A DNA stretch of 64,000 nucleotides, taken from assembly GCF_910589235.1 (NCBI RefSeq), contig NC_060964.1, positions 1,306,571 through 1,370,570 on the forward strand, given 5' to 3'. The notes beneath the pieces were generated by a model. It saw only the letters and a list, made by a program, of their open reading frames with translations, had not been told where the DNA came from and did no database searches. Every line of letters begins with the position of its first letter. Position 1 is the stretch's first letter. This DNA is from Vespa crabro (taxonomy: Eukaryota; Arthropoda; Insecta; Hymenoptera; Vespidae). Position numbers and translations under genes: made by a program. Below, in pieces: positions 52,449 through 64,000 of this stretch.

Positions 52449-52953
52449 CCCATACAACCTCCATATAATATCGCTCGTATAACCGCAATGGAATACTGCA
52501 AAATAAAATGATAAGAGCCTTTGTTATTATGAACCAGTATATATATTACATACTGTGTCTCTTCTTTTACGTCATTTCTTTCATTAATGTTGTTGAAAAT
52601 ACATTTTACTCAATTACATCGTAATAATAATACAACATCTGTTATGTATACATGTGTACATGTGTAAGCCTCTACGTGTATTTATGCATAGTTCTACAAT
52701 GGAGTTAAATGAATTTACAATTGATAGCGTTCCCCCTTTATGCAAAGGTCGAATAAAAGTTCGTAAAAGTTCTTAAGTGCACTTTAATAATCGCCTTCGC
52801 GAACTGTCTACCATAGTGGGAGGGGGAGGAAGGAAAGGGGATTGGTAGGAAGGGAAATATAATGACTCCAAATTCCTATTAGGTCGCGTTTACTGACTCA
52901 ACGACGATAATAGTCGAGTACTGGAGGTGAATTGCCACATGGAATTAATCGGA

Positions 52954-53018
<65 letters not shown>

Positions 53019-53561
53019 ATCAGAGGAAGGAAAAGATAGATACAGACACATACACATACACCTGTGTGTATGTAAACGCATGCGCGCGGAATGTTTCATT
53101 CTAAAATATTCTTCTTACTTACAATGAGACTACAAATTTATAGGAATATTTCTAAACATTTATTAATATTCTTTTTAAAATTATTATCTCTTTTTTCTCT
53201 CTCTTTTTGATTCCTTCTAAATAAAACGATCCATTTTTTGAACGTCAAAGATATATCACATATGTTCGAATGATATCTTTGAAAAATAATTACTTTATTA
53301 AGAAAATAAATTAAAAAGAAAAATATAGAGATTTTATTTGATCTAAAATTTATGTTACCTTCCTTTCCAAAAAAAAAAAAGAGAGAGACTATAGACGACA
53401 TTTTGAAGATAAATGATTTAAATCAATATGTATCGTAAAAGTTTCATTACAATGAGAAAAAAACAATATATCAATTTATGAAACACCAAGTATATAGAGA
53501 AGATATCAAAAGAGAGAAAGGAAGAACCAAGCAAATGTATATATGTCCGTGCGTGTTGTAT

Positions 53562-53637
<76 letters not shown>

Positions 53638-54161
53638 TAGCAATCAAAAAGGGAGAAAAAGGGAGAAGAAGAGAGAAGATAGCAATCAGAAGAGAAGGGA
53701 AGAAAAAAAAAACAGGCAGGTTGTCGTTTACACGGCACACTGGAGAAAGACGGGCGAAGAAAGCGGAAGGCAAAGGAGTTCATCGTTTAACGGTAGAATC
53801 TCTCGAGGACTTCTTCGTTCGTTCGTGCGCGTTACGGTCTTCGCCGTTTCGTCGTATACAATTTGACACACTTTGTAGGATCGCCTCCGGATCGCAAGGT
53901 CAGCCGGTTAACGTTTAATCATTATCGAGAAGCAAGCTTCGCTTACGTTCTAACGTAAAGTACGTATATGGTATATACAATGTGTACTAAAAAACTAGTA
54001 ATTTATCTTTAAAGAGGAATGAAAGAGAATAAAAATATTCAAATAAAAAGTTCTCCTCTCGTTTTTTCTCTCCGATCATTGTTCATAATGTTATTTGATA
54101 ATTGTTTAACAATTAAGTCTACACACACACACACGCGTGCACACACACACACACGCGCGTG

Positions 54162-54198
<37 letters not shown>

Positions 54199-55784
54199 TT
54201 GTAAAAATTGTATATATTTAACTATTGTAAATAATTGTCAATAAATTTTAAAATAAATAATAAAATAAAAAGAAAATAAAAAATAAAAATGATTTGTTAT
54301 CGATCGATAATATATATATATATTTTCTTTTTTTATCTATCTATATATAAATTGTTTTATCATTTAGTGAACATTACACGCTTAATTATTAAATAAATTT
54401 ATTTTAAATATAAATAGTTTTAAGCGTCAATCAAATGTTTAGGCATTCAAATTTGTAAAAAAGAATTCTAAATTTAAGGTTAATCGAACTGGCTTGTGAA
54501 CAGTTTATATATAGTATATGTACGATACTGATGGGATTAAGACGATTTACTATCTTTAAACAAGGAAAATATTTGTAATCGCATGATGATATCATCGTAA
54601 AAGCTGTATGCATTTAATTATTATAAATAATTGACGATATTTAATAATAAAATTAATAAAATAAATAAAAAAATACAACTAATTTATTACCGATTGATGT
54701 ATATATACTTCTAATTTCTTATGAATATAATTATATTAAAAAAATTCAATTGTTGTATTTATAAATAAATACATTGTTGTTTAATGCTTATGCTAATTAG
54801 ATATAATAATATTATATTATTATTACTATATATTATAATATAACATTAATAAGTACATATAATAATATTATTTTATTGTTACATGCAATTAAACTATTAA
54901 TTATTATAAATATAGTAATAGTATTATTATTATATGTTTGCAATGTTGAATTACCATGAAGATTATATATATATTTTTTAACTTAGTATCTATCCGTTAG
55001 TTTTCAAAACTATTTTTTAATTATTAATATATTATGAAAAATTAGATATATATTGTAAAAATATCGAAATTTTGATTTGTCAATAACAATATACTAGTGC
55101 TTAAAAAAATCGCTCTAAATTGGCTTTATCGATTCTATCTATGTTAAATTCCGCTTGTTAGAATAAACCTCTCATCATTTTATCACTTTCTTATCTCTAT
55201 TATATTCAGATTTTTCATTAATACAGATATACCCATAGAAATAAAAATGTCAAATATCATTGTATAACTAATTGAATAGATGAAACATAAAATTAATGTT
55301 ACAATAATATAATGTTATGTTGGGAAAAAAATTGGGAAACTCCTTCCCCAGTCCATCCCTATAACGAAATTAGCTTAGTATAGTTTAATTATATTTCCAC
55401 GTTAAAAAAAAGTAGATACGAATTGGACTCTTTATAAGGTCTTAGTGGAATAATTAAAAATAGTGGAAAATATTAAAAAAAAGAAAAAGAAAAGGAAAAA
55501 AAGAAAAAAAAAAGAAAAGAAATGAGATAATAGACGAGTCCGATCAAGATCTGGTCCATATTGAATCTAATCGGCGAAAGTTTCGATCGCTTAGTTAGTT
55601 AATATATCTCGTATTTGTCCAGTTCTTGTTCCAGAACAGGACAACGCTTCCATTTAAAGCGACATTTCTTCGGAAAGCCGGTGAAAGAAAGCAATCTAAG
55701 AAGGAGAGAGTCTCTCGATCGGCTTTCATCCGATATCGCATTTACGAATCTTTAAAAGAAGAAGAAAAATTAAGAAGAAAAGAA

Positions 55785-55853
<69 letters not shown>

Positions 55854-55967
55854 TACGAGCCAATTTTACGCGCGATCGCACAAAAGAAAAAAAAGAAAAA
55901 AAAGAAAAAAAAATAAAAAAACGTACACAATACAAGACGGATAAAAGATGATAAGAAGAAAGAAAAA

Positions 55968-56008
<41 letters not shown>

Positions 56009-57110
56009 AGAGAATACAATATAATCGATATCATCTCGTACGAGGAACGTTATCTTCGCGTTAGGTATGATAAATCGGCTTTCGTTATCAAAACTGAGTT
56101 CTCCCGCCCTTTTTCTGTTTTTTCTTTCTTTTTTCTTCCTTCCTTTCGTACATTCGATACCCATCGCTATAGATTCTTTTAATCAGTCACGTTGGACTCT
56201 GAATCAAAAGGTTAATACATTTACACGTCATTGATACGTATCTTTTACTATTTCTTTTTTTTTGTTTCTTTTTTCGAGGACTTCAAAATAAAATGGCTGA
56301 AAAATCTTATTAATCAATGATTGATCACGATAATTGATTTTGTAAACCATCTATCTATGGATACACATCAAATTGTACTCTGTTATCTAATTCTAAGTAA
56401 CGTTTCGTTGATATTTCGTATTTTTTTTCTTTTCTTTTTTTTTTTTCCCAAGCTTTAAACGTAGACCCAGACGTCATTATTTCATATGGAAAATTACCAA
56501 CGTATGCAGAAGCTAGAGACGAACGAAAGAAATGTTTACCTACTTCTATATAGACAATACATATATATATATATATACATATATATATACACGTACATGC
56601 ATATATACATACATTCATAGATCGTAAAAGGTACAGTGACACTCGTGTTCTTTCGTGGCATTCACGAAATCGAGTTATCGTGTTACTTACGTTTATTTAA
56701 TACAGAATACCGATCGTAGTATTAACATAAGTGGAAAACCCGCGAGCTCCAGAGTAGCCAAGTGAAATGCCGCTTGTGTTACATAAACATATAAATAACT
56801 CGATAACTCGCTCATGCTCGCAAAATATTCTGTACACGTACGCACACAGACAGTAACATACACACACATATAGAAAAAGAGAGAGGGAGAGAGAGAGAGA
56901 CACACACACGCGCTAAGGTACATATATCTAATGAGAGATACGTTAATCATTTTTTTTTCTTTTTCCCGTTCTAGTCTTTGCACCCTTCTCCTCGTTCTAC
57001 CTTACTTACAAATTTATTCCATGAAAATTTTGGCAAATGATATAAATAATATAAGTAAACAATATTCAAAAATATATAAATAAGTGGATTTTAAAAATGA
57101 TTTCTTTGAC

Positions 57111-57148
<38 letters not shown>

Positions 57149-58285
57149 TGCACATGACACTTAAATGAATGTGTTATAATCAATCAAAAATGTTGATTAC
57201 GTTGATATCATTTTTTTTAATTTTTTTTTGGGTGGCCTAAAATCCTCGAAGAAAAAAAAGAGAGAATCTATACTTTATCTCTTAGATTTTATCAATTTGA
57301 TAAACAATTTATTCGTCAATTCCCGATTATCTCTTATCGTTGAACGATGATCATCTTCGTACGCCGACACTTTTTATTACCTAAAATACGTATTACGTTC
57401 GTTTTGAAAAAAAATCACGATGTCGGTAAACACCATTTAGGTCAATCAAGGCCTACTAACCCAGTCAGTCGATTTTGATTTCATGATTTTTATCCTATCG
57501 TATAAGAAAAAGAAAAAATATGATTATCTATTAGAAATAATCATTCGAAACATTCTACGAATAAATAGATAACGTAATATCTATCGAAATACATCTGGTT
57601 CTCTTATTACACGGGGAATTTTTTTATTTTTTCCAACAAGTTTAACTCGCACATTTTACTTACTTTTACTGTGACTGACTGCGGAAAAATTTAGAATATG
57701 TTGCACGATGAATCATACTAACACATTGTATATCAAATTGTATTTTTTTTAATATATTTTTCTTTATTTTTTATTTCTTTTTTTGTTAAATAAAACATTT
57801 TCACTAAATGGATTTCTCTATTTTAAATTGCTTTATTGAATAATTTGTATCGGTCATTAATATAAGTTTTATATACCATTCGTAAATGAATTTTTCCATT
57901 TATATACCATTCGTAAACGACCTTTTTCTTTTTTACGCGATTTTTTTTTTCCACAGAGTGATACGAACTATAGAACATCGAAGTCGATGAGAAACAAAGG
58001 GGAACATGTTCTCATTTCACGTAAATATTGCTTTCTTCCTATGAGTGCTCATTAATATGAGAACGAATTGAGAACTATGTTTCTCCAAATGGTTTACTCG
58101 TGCAATACATATATATATATATATATATATATAACAATTTATAATACAACGAATGTGTACAAGTGTTCTATAGAAATAGAATAATAACGTTAGTTATAGA
58201 TAGAAGAACAATTTAAACTTTTCGTACTGGTGCCAAATCTATTGGTACACATTATTATTGATCGTACATGGTATGTGTATGTATG

Positions 58286-58320
<35 letters not shown>

Positions 58321-58945
58321 CATATATATGTGTTCGTGTGTATACGTGTGCGCGCGCGCGTGATTGCATACGTGTGTGTATTTCTCCGACATTACTTGCA
58401 ATCCAAACAAAGATGACTCTCGGAAAAATTCATTGAATCGTATAAACGAGGTCCGTCTCACGGAACTAGAAAGTAAAGGAAAAAATAATTGAAAGGGGAT
58501 AATGAAAATTCGCACTGGAAATTAACATGGCATACGCGCCATGCATTGAGTTAATAAATGCACATAAAGGAGAGAGCAAAGATCGCACATTTAAAATGAA
58601 TTCGAAAAGTTCAATGAAGCATCAGTACGGTTTTCTTCGCTACGTCGCTCTCATCTATATATATATATATATACACACGATAAAAAAAATTTATTTGCAT
58701 TTTAATACATTCTGCAACATATAAAAATCGTGAGATAAAGCGCAAAAAGATTTGTTATCTTTATATTTCAATCATACTATATTTTTCATTTATTCATTTA
58801 ATTTTTCGTTTTTTCCATACAGAGACAATCTCTTAAAAAGTGTACACGCACGCGCACACAAGTATACAAAAAAATCTCTTGCATAATAATATTAATAATA
58901 ATAAAAATAATAATAACAATAACAATAATAGTAATAATAATAATG

Positions 58946-59027
<82 letters not shown>

Positions 59028-60128
59028 GAAGAAGAAAAAGAAAAAAATAGAGAGCTTGTATTGTCTCTCCTACCATTCCGATCACTGGAACGACTTTGAT
59101 CCATTTTCGATCCAGGCTCGTTCGACGCAACCTTGCCGACCCAAAGAGAGTCTCCAAAATTGGCCGCCATCCGGCGAAGCGATGTAAAAACAAAAGACAG
59201 CTGAGACAGGGTGGTCGACATTGGCGTAAGAACGTATACGATCAACACAAAATGAACACCAGCACCAAAAATCATCACCATAATTATCATCATCATCATC
59301 ATCATCATCATTATTACTAGAGCAGCACTACCACCATTGGCACCAAACACAGTTCGAAGATATGACGTACATAATTATGTGTATGTATATATATATATAT
59401 ATATATACACATATGTATATACACAAAACCGATAACGAAGTATAGTGGCAGCAGTAGTTCACCACTACCGGATGCTTTTTGACTTGTGATGCGCCCTCTC
59501 TCTCTCTCTCTCTATTCCTCTCATGTTCACCAAAGATCATTTTCTTGTCTTCCGATAATTCTTCTTTTTCTTTTTCTTTATCTTCTTTAGCGTATAAACG
59601 AAGAAAAAAGAATAAGAGAGAAAAAAGAGAAAAGAGAGAGAGAGAGAAGAAAAGATAGGAAGAAAAAAAGAAAGAAAAAGGATACGAGGAAGACGAGAGA
59701 CAGGAAGTTTTTAAGAGATCGAACTCGCTAAGAGTCGTTCGTTCCACGCCCATATCGCCTGCGGAGTACCTCCTTTTCCCTCCACACGTCTCTCAATATC
59801 ACTCTCTTTCTCTCTCTCTCTGTCTATAAGAGCTCCTCTGAGTTCAAGCAGTTGTCTCATCTCTATCCTTCTCTTGCTAAAGCAGAGGACGCGCGTTTTG
59901 TGTGTAAAATACGTACGCATATACATGCATACGTTTACGGTACATGTACACAAAGAGAGAGAGCGAGAGAGAGAGAGAGAGAGTGAGAGAGAGATACATA
60001 CACACACATACACACATCACGCACACGTCACACACCACACTCACACTCACACTCACCTTGATGATAAGCTCGATCTCAGGCACGTCGCCGTTGCTGGTGC
60101 CATTCTCATGTCCATCCGTGTCCGCCAT
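45897..60128 (-). CDS. Clic: Chloride intracellular channel protein (CLIC)
   Basis: GST-fold protein of the CLIC/EXC-4 family, soluble or membrane-inserted, with glutaredoxin-like activity in the soluble form. Four minus-strand exons: 60057-60128, 47120-47425, 46584-46910, 45897-45977; all join in phase 0 and give 261 residues (fly Clic 260). Start MADTDGHENG is the only in-frame ATG of exon 1; the frame upstream begins with TTG. Residues 20-50 cover the N-terminal thioredoxin-like strand and helix (IELIIK / ASTIDGRRKGACLFCQEYF), with the CxxC-like ACLFC redox site. FLTGDTMCCFDCELMPRLQH and CPADQDIINHYKLQQ mark the helical C-terminal domain. The end reads LETPTFTTSIPIEVNDD. Intron 1 is 12.6 kb (47426-60056) and packed with simple repeats; the other introns are short. 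Confidence 0.97.
48090..48440. repeat. Degenerate tandem array, about 110-bp period
   Basis: The word (C/T)GAATAATAAA(G/A) with a similar upstream context (AAAACATTAAT-type) recurs at 48102, 48205, 48315 and 48424, spaced 103-110 bases. Between them, TAGAAAATCA(T/C)TTTT-type blocks recur. Four diverged copies. Confidence 0.7.
50777..50834. repeat. (CA)n microsatellite
   Basis: About 58 bases of CA dinucleotides with two CATA interruptions, inside Clic intron 1. Confidence 0.95.
52959..53014. repeat. (GA)n microsatellite
   Basis: A pure run of GA dinucleotides of about 56 bases inside Clic intron 1, one of at least eight GA/CT tracts in that intron. Confidence 0.95.
54121..54197. repeat. (CA)n tract with CG interruptions
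   Basis: Alternating purine-pyrimidine tract ACACAC...GCGTGCACAC...GCGCGTGCTCACAC of about 77 bases, a sequence type able to adopt Z-DNA. Confidence 0.9.
55793..55850. repeat. (GA)n microsatellite
   Basis: A 58-base GA run followed at 55976-56012 by a second one, inside Clic intron 1. Confidence 0.95.
58898..59025. repeat. (ATA)n trinucleotide microsatellite
   Basis: About 125 bases of AATAAT repeats, imperfect at the left and pure from about 58945. The poly-Asn and poly-Ile/Tyr open frames here are artefacts of the repeat. Confidence 0.95.
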
Positions 60129-61638
60129 TTTCTCTTCTTCGTTGTACCTTAACAATCGAAAAAGGCGACTTTTCTTCGCAGTTTCTCTTCGACCTCTAAA
60201 ATCCGGCTAGCTAGCTCGCTCGCTCTCTTGCTCGACCAATCGATTAATCACTAAGTCACAACTTCCTTGAAGAGTACGCGATGGAAGCTCGCGGAATACT
60301 GACGCCACCGTACGTAGACTCCGCTAACAGCGATGCGAACGCGACGTTGCCAAATCGCCCCGCGAATCTGTATATCTGTATATCGCTATTCCTACCTACC
60401 GGTCATTGATTCGAACGTGAATACGTTGTTAGATCGATTGTCGTCTCGAATATTTTTTTTTCTTTACGTTTTATCATTTTCCTCATTTCAATTTTCTCCC
60501 TGAGAATTATTTTTAATTTATCTTCATTCTTATTTCTGTTATATTCGTTTTATATTATTTTAATATTCTTTCATTATCACGTCGTTCGATCCATTTTAAT
60601 ATTTCATTACGATTATATATTATAGCGCACGTACGACATATACGATAGATGGCGTTCGGTGTCAATGCGTTGGCATTCGCATAACACTTTTCAATTTTCA
60701 ATATCATAGTGATAATAACATAGAATATAACACGATAGACAACAAGGAGAAAACGTAATAACAATTGTTTATATTTATTACGATCTTCACGTTTGACTTA
60801 ATAGAGAAATAATCGATATTTCGAATATTCCATATTCTCGTATCTTAGCGCGAAAAATTTGAACGACGACTCAAATAAATCTTCAATGTAAAGATATTTT
60901 ACTGATTATTCAAATCATATCATGATCGTTTATGATGTTATTATGATATTTCACCATTTTGTATATAATAAGAATCCTTCGATGTAAAGTCAAAGATACC
61001 GATTTTAACTAAGTGCAAATAAATTCGGCAACCTCGCGATGCACTTATCGTGACGTAGCAATGTTATATCAAATGCGGTTGCGCGTTCGATTGGTCGAAT
61101 CACGGATCACGTGGCTTTAATACCACATTATCGGTATGAGTCATGTTTCTTACTATTCAAATTTAAATTAAAACCTCCTGCATTGGATAATATACTTTAA
61201 AATGTATACAAAATATGATAAAAAAGGATATTTTAACTCATACTGATGTATCATTATTTTCATTTTAGTGGGCCGATAAGTTACGTCACGATGTAACGCC
61301 ATCTTGTGCGAACTCGATTAAATAATATTATTCAAACAAAATAAATAATAAAAAAAAAAAATGAATCAATCTTTCAATGTAATGATTACTAATAAGAGAA
61401 TTTTTCAATTATAATAATTAGATGATATATATTCTTAACGATTATTCTTATATAATATAGTAACAATAAGACGCAAAAGTGCATATTTACATGATATTAA
61501 CTTTATACTTCATTGTATATATCTAGTAAATAATAATTTTCTTAATATTAATAAAGTTATTTTTCGAAATAACAAATCAGATCTATATTTGTACAAATAA
61601 TTTCGTGTTATTTACTCTTAATTTTTGTTCTTTTAAAA

Positions 61639-61674
<36 letters not shown>

Positions 61675-61942
61675 ATTATTATTTTTTCTTTTTTTTTTTT
61701 TAATGAATAAGGCAAATGAAATATATGAAACTATGAAAATCTCTAACACGGATAAAGGAAATAGTGAAATAATAGCTATTAATCTAACCGAAGGATTATC
61801 AATACTATTTATGCTTTTATAGCATTATTAGTGTGATTTCTAACTCTATCTCGGTTAGTGTTTAGATAAACATTTTTTATCTCGGCACGAGACTTTAATG
61901 AAAGAGAGACTGCGTAAGCAGCAAGCTGAATTTATTATATTC

Positions 61943-62007
<65 letters not shown>

Positions 62008-62756
62008 TATATATATTAATATATATGTATTAATATATATGTATTAATATATATAAATATATTATAATTTATCTTTCCTCTTAGCCATATTTATCATTAT
62101 TATAGCAAACTAGGAATAATTATACCCTCTAAACATTTTTCAATAATGTAAAATTTACGATAGCCGCACGATTTCCTACGTAACATTCCTGCTAAAAATG
62201 TTAAAGATTCTGTAAGACCGTTCAAAAAATATTTGTATTGTTTGACTAACACACACACATATTATACATACATATATATATATACATATTATATATACAC
62301 ATATATATGTATACAAGAATTTCATTTAAAATTATATAAATTTACTTGGAACGTGATTTGATCTTATTAAAATTGCATTACTTTAAGATCATATATCTCT
62401 TTCATTGATTTGTCCACTTTTAAACGCATATCAATCAATAATATACATCTAAACGTGATTGGACAATGATATATCAAAAGCAACGAATAAAACAAGTAAA
62501 TCGTGCAACGATTGAGCGTGAAAAAACTGCACGTACGTATTAGAAGTTATTCAATAGATAATTATAATAATATAATATAAATATCAAACATCACCATAAA
62601 TATACGAGTATCGTATAGTAACAGTAATTGACTAATTTTGGTTTCACACACAGATTTTTTACTCTCCACAGAGACCATGATAGAGAATTTTTCCTTTCCG
62701 TCTTCTTCATATTGATTTCATTATAAATTTTAATTAATGATCAGTGATCGTTCGAT
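60129..62756. other. Clic promoter side and intergenic DNA up to the ced-6-like gene
   Basis: Bases 60129-60370 are relatively GC-rich and presumably hold the Clic 5' UTR and promoter; no TATA box is obvious. Bases 61040-61310 contain a cluster of promoter-type sites (see findings). The remainder is AT-rich with microsatellites and one hairpin; the right-hand part likely includes the 3' UTR of the minus-strand gene that ends at 62757. Confidence 0.5.
61945..62060. repeat. (AT)n microsatellite
   Basis: A pure AT run to about 62001, followed by TATTAATATATGTATTAATATATG tandem words. It lies between the hairpin at 61784-61858 and the ced-6-like 3' end. A (TAT)n run lies at 61637-61682. Confidence 0.9.
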
Positions 62757-64000
62757 TTAATTCCTTAACGGATCTAAACTCTCCAATGAAAAATCATCAG
62801 TACCGATAGATAAACCTCTGCTGAAGCCATCCTAAAAAATAATGTATATTTATATAAATAAAACGTCGAAACAAAATATTTCTAATTTATTATAATTTAA
62901 TTTCTCTTATAAAACAATAATACTACTAACTTTCATCTCGAGCAATCTCTTATCCAAAAGTCCGATGGCATTTTCCAATTCCTGTTGGCTTGGACTTGAG
63001 TTTATGGTGGTAGCACCAAATTCACCCATTTCAAAGGGATCATTGAAGTCGTTCTTTGTATTTATAGACGGTGCAGGATTGAAAGGCACGCTGCCAAAAA
63101 GGTCCTCTTTTACTCCATTCTGTCGTCTCGAATCTTTAGCTTTTGGAGGCGGTGCCACTGAAGATATACGAATTTATATTAAAATTTATTAAACTATCCT
63201 ATTAAATGCTAATAATCTTATTAATCACACGAAATATTGATAAAATCCCATTAGGCCACGCCTGACATAAATAAAATGAAAACGACGCAATGTAATCATA
63301 GCGAGACGTATTAAAAAAGATCACATACACATTTAAAAGGTCCAAAAAAACAAATAATTTTATGATTTTCTTTCCTTGCATGTAATTTATTTTATTAATA
63401 AAATATCTTTAAATAGTATTTAAATCGATTCAATAGTTTTCAAATTATCATTTGATAAATTATTGAATAAAATGGTCGTGGAAACTTGAGATACAAATTT
63501 ATATTGATGAATTTCGATTGTAAATACTTTGATGGTTTAGAAATAAGAGACAAAGAAGAATATGAAAATCAGACTGTTTGGAAAATTATTAACTGAGAAA
63601 TTATTAGAATAATCTATAGATAGAAGACAATCTCGTTATGATTTATGTCATCAATACAATATTGCAGTCTGAAGAAATATTTGTGATAAGAGATAGACAG
63701 AGTATTAAGCACATTATCCTTATGCTAACAAAACACGCTTCGTGGTCCGATCAAAGGTAAGAAAAAATATTTAACAAACCGACAATTTATCCTCAAACTT
63801 CTCCTGAGAAATATCAATTGTATATGCTATCTTTTACAATTTTACATTTGAATTAATTTTTTTTTCAATAAAATTGTTTATAATAATACATTATTATATT
63901 ACTCCTACTGTATTCTATTGACATCTTTTCAAATACCAACTTAAATCATTCGTAAACTGGCAATACATAATCGTAACTCTTACATGGATGACGCGGCATT
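62757..64000 (-). CDS. ced-6: ced-6/GULP-like engulfment adaptor, 3' end only
   Basis: Three minus-strand exons of a gene that continues beyond the window: 63984-64000 (partial), 62931-63157, 62757-62831. The phase-1 donor at 63983 (CCAT/gtaaga) fits the phase-1 acceptor at 63158 and gives PRHP/LAPPPKAKDSRR. The next exon includes LFGSVPFNPAPS, NDPFEMGEFG and the helix QELENAIGLLDKRLLEMK. The last exon reads DGFSRGLSIGTDDFSLESLD and ends PLRN. This Pro-rich, DPF-containing tail with a final FSLxSLDPL motif is what I recall of Ced-6, the PTB adaptor that binds the engulfment receptor Draper/CED-1. The PTB domain itself is off the window, so the identification rests on the tail. Confidence 0.75.

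Larger units (their letters stand above)
47426..60056 (-). other. Intron 1 of Clic, rich in simple repeats
   Basis: Intron with donor AAG/gtgagt at 60056 and acceptor ttcgcag at 47426. It contains many GA/CT tracts (47521-47555, 49371-49410, 50970-51013, 52397-52445, 52959-53014, 53571-53636, 55793-55850, 55976-56012), CA/CG tracts (50777-50834, 54121-54197), AT tracts (57113-57148, 58287-58317), an (ATA)n of about 90 bases (58935-59025), an (AAAAT)n at about 51957-51992, and a degenerate array near 48090-48440. I found no strongly supported nested gene; two weak candidates are given as findings. Confidence 0.8.

Noticed and set aside
53478..53918. 146-codon plus-strand open frame in Clic intron 1
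   Set aside because: The core is a (GA)n tract; the last 60 codons look more normal but have no recognisable match or splice partner.
58840..59350. Poly-Asn, poly-Ile and poly-Tyr open frames
   Set aside because: All are readings of the (ATA)n microsatellite.
60129..60155. Upstream extension of the Clic frame to 60155
   Set aside because: It begins with TTG, not ATG; MADTDG at 60128 matches the family start.
1..64000. tRNA and rRNA genes
   Set aside because: Scanned for B-box-like GGTTCRANNCC words and long GC-rich stems; nothing convincing was found by eye.

Overview
This window is animal nuclear DNA, almost certainly from an insect. It is AT-rich, its genes are split by introns with GT..AG borders, and every gene I recognise has an insect orthologue. 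The near-identity of the Clic protein to what I recall of the fly protein, and the general style (dense GA/CT and AT microsatellites, ZAD protein), would fit an aculeate hymenopteran such as a wasp. That placement is a low-confidence guess.

Layout. (1) 1-3829: microsatellites and intergenic or intronic DNA. (2) 3830-7050, plus strand: nine exons of a copper type II monooxygenase (DBH-like/MOXD1 family); the 5' end of the gene is not visible. (3) 8790-14184, plus strand: a TATA-driven gene for a roughly 1589-residue Arg/Asn/Ser-rich protein with an N-terminal hydrophobic anchor and about 36 tandem 20-residue repeats. I do not recognise it. (4) 14185-19521: gene-free; holds a 1.8-kb element with long inverted arms. 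(5) 19522-24598, minus: six-exon CEP162 orthologue. (6) 26891-29854, minus: ZAD protein without a finger array. (7) 30664-31562, plus: SYF2, head-to-head with the ZAD gene. (8) 33086-37496, minus: seven-exon TAB2, plus three further splice-compatible exons at 32006-32511. (9) 37497-45896: promoter-like CpG-rich blocks, minisatellite, microsatellites. (10) 45897-60128, minus: Clic, with a 12.6-kb first intron full of simple repeats. (11) 62757-64000, minus: the 3' end of a ced-6/GULP-like engulfment adaptor running off the window.

The genes do not form a pathway. TAB2 (TAK1 signalling, innate immunity), ced-6 (phagocytosis) and SYF2 (splicing) are ordinary conserved genes. The unusual items are the repeat protein at 9138-14184, the downstream exon chain of TAB2, an antisense coding-like remnant inside a MOXD1 intron, and the long-armed inverted-repeat element at 14789-16610. 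Exon borders were set by hand from splice consensus, frame and family similarity; no search was run.
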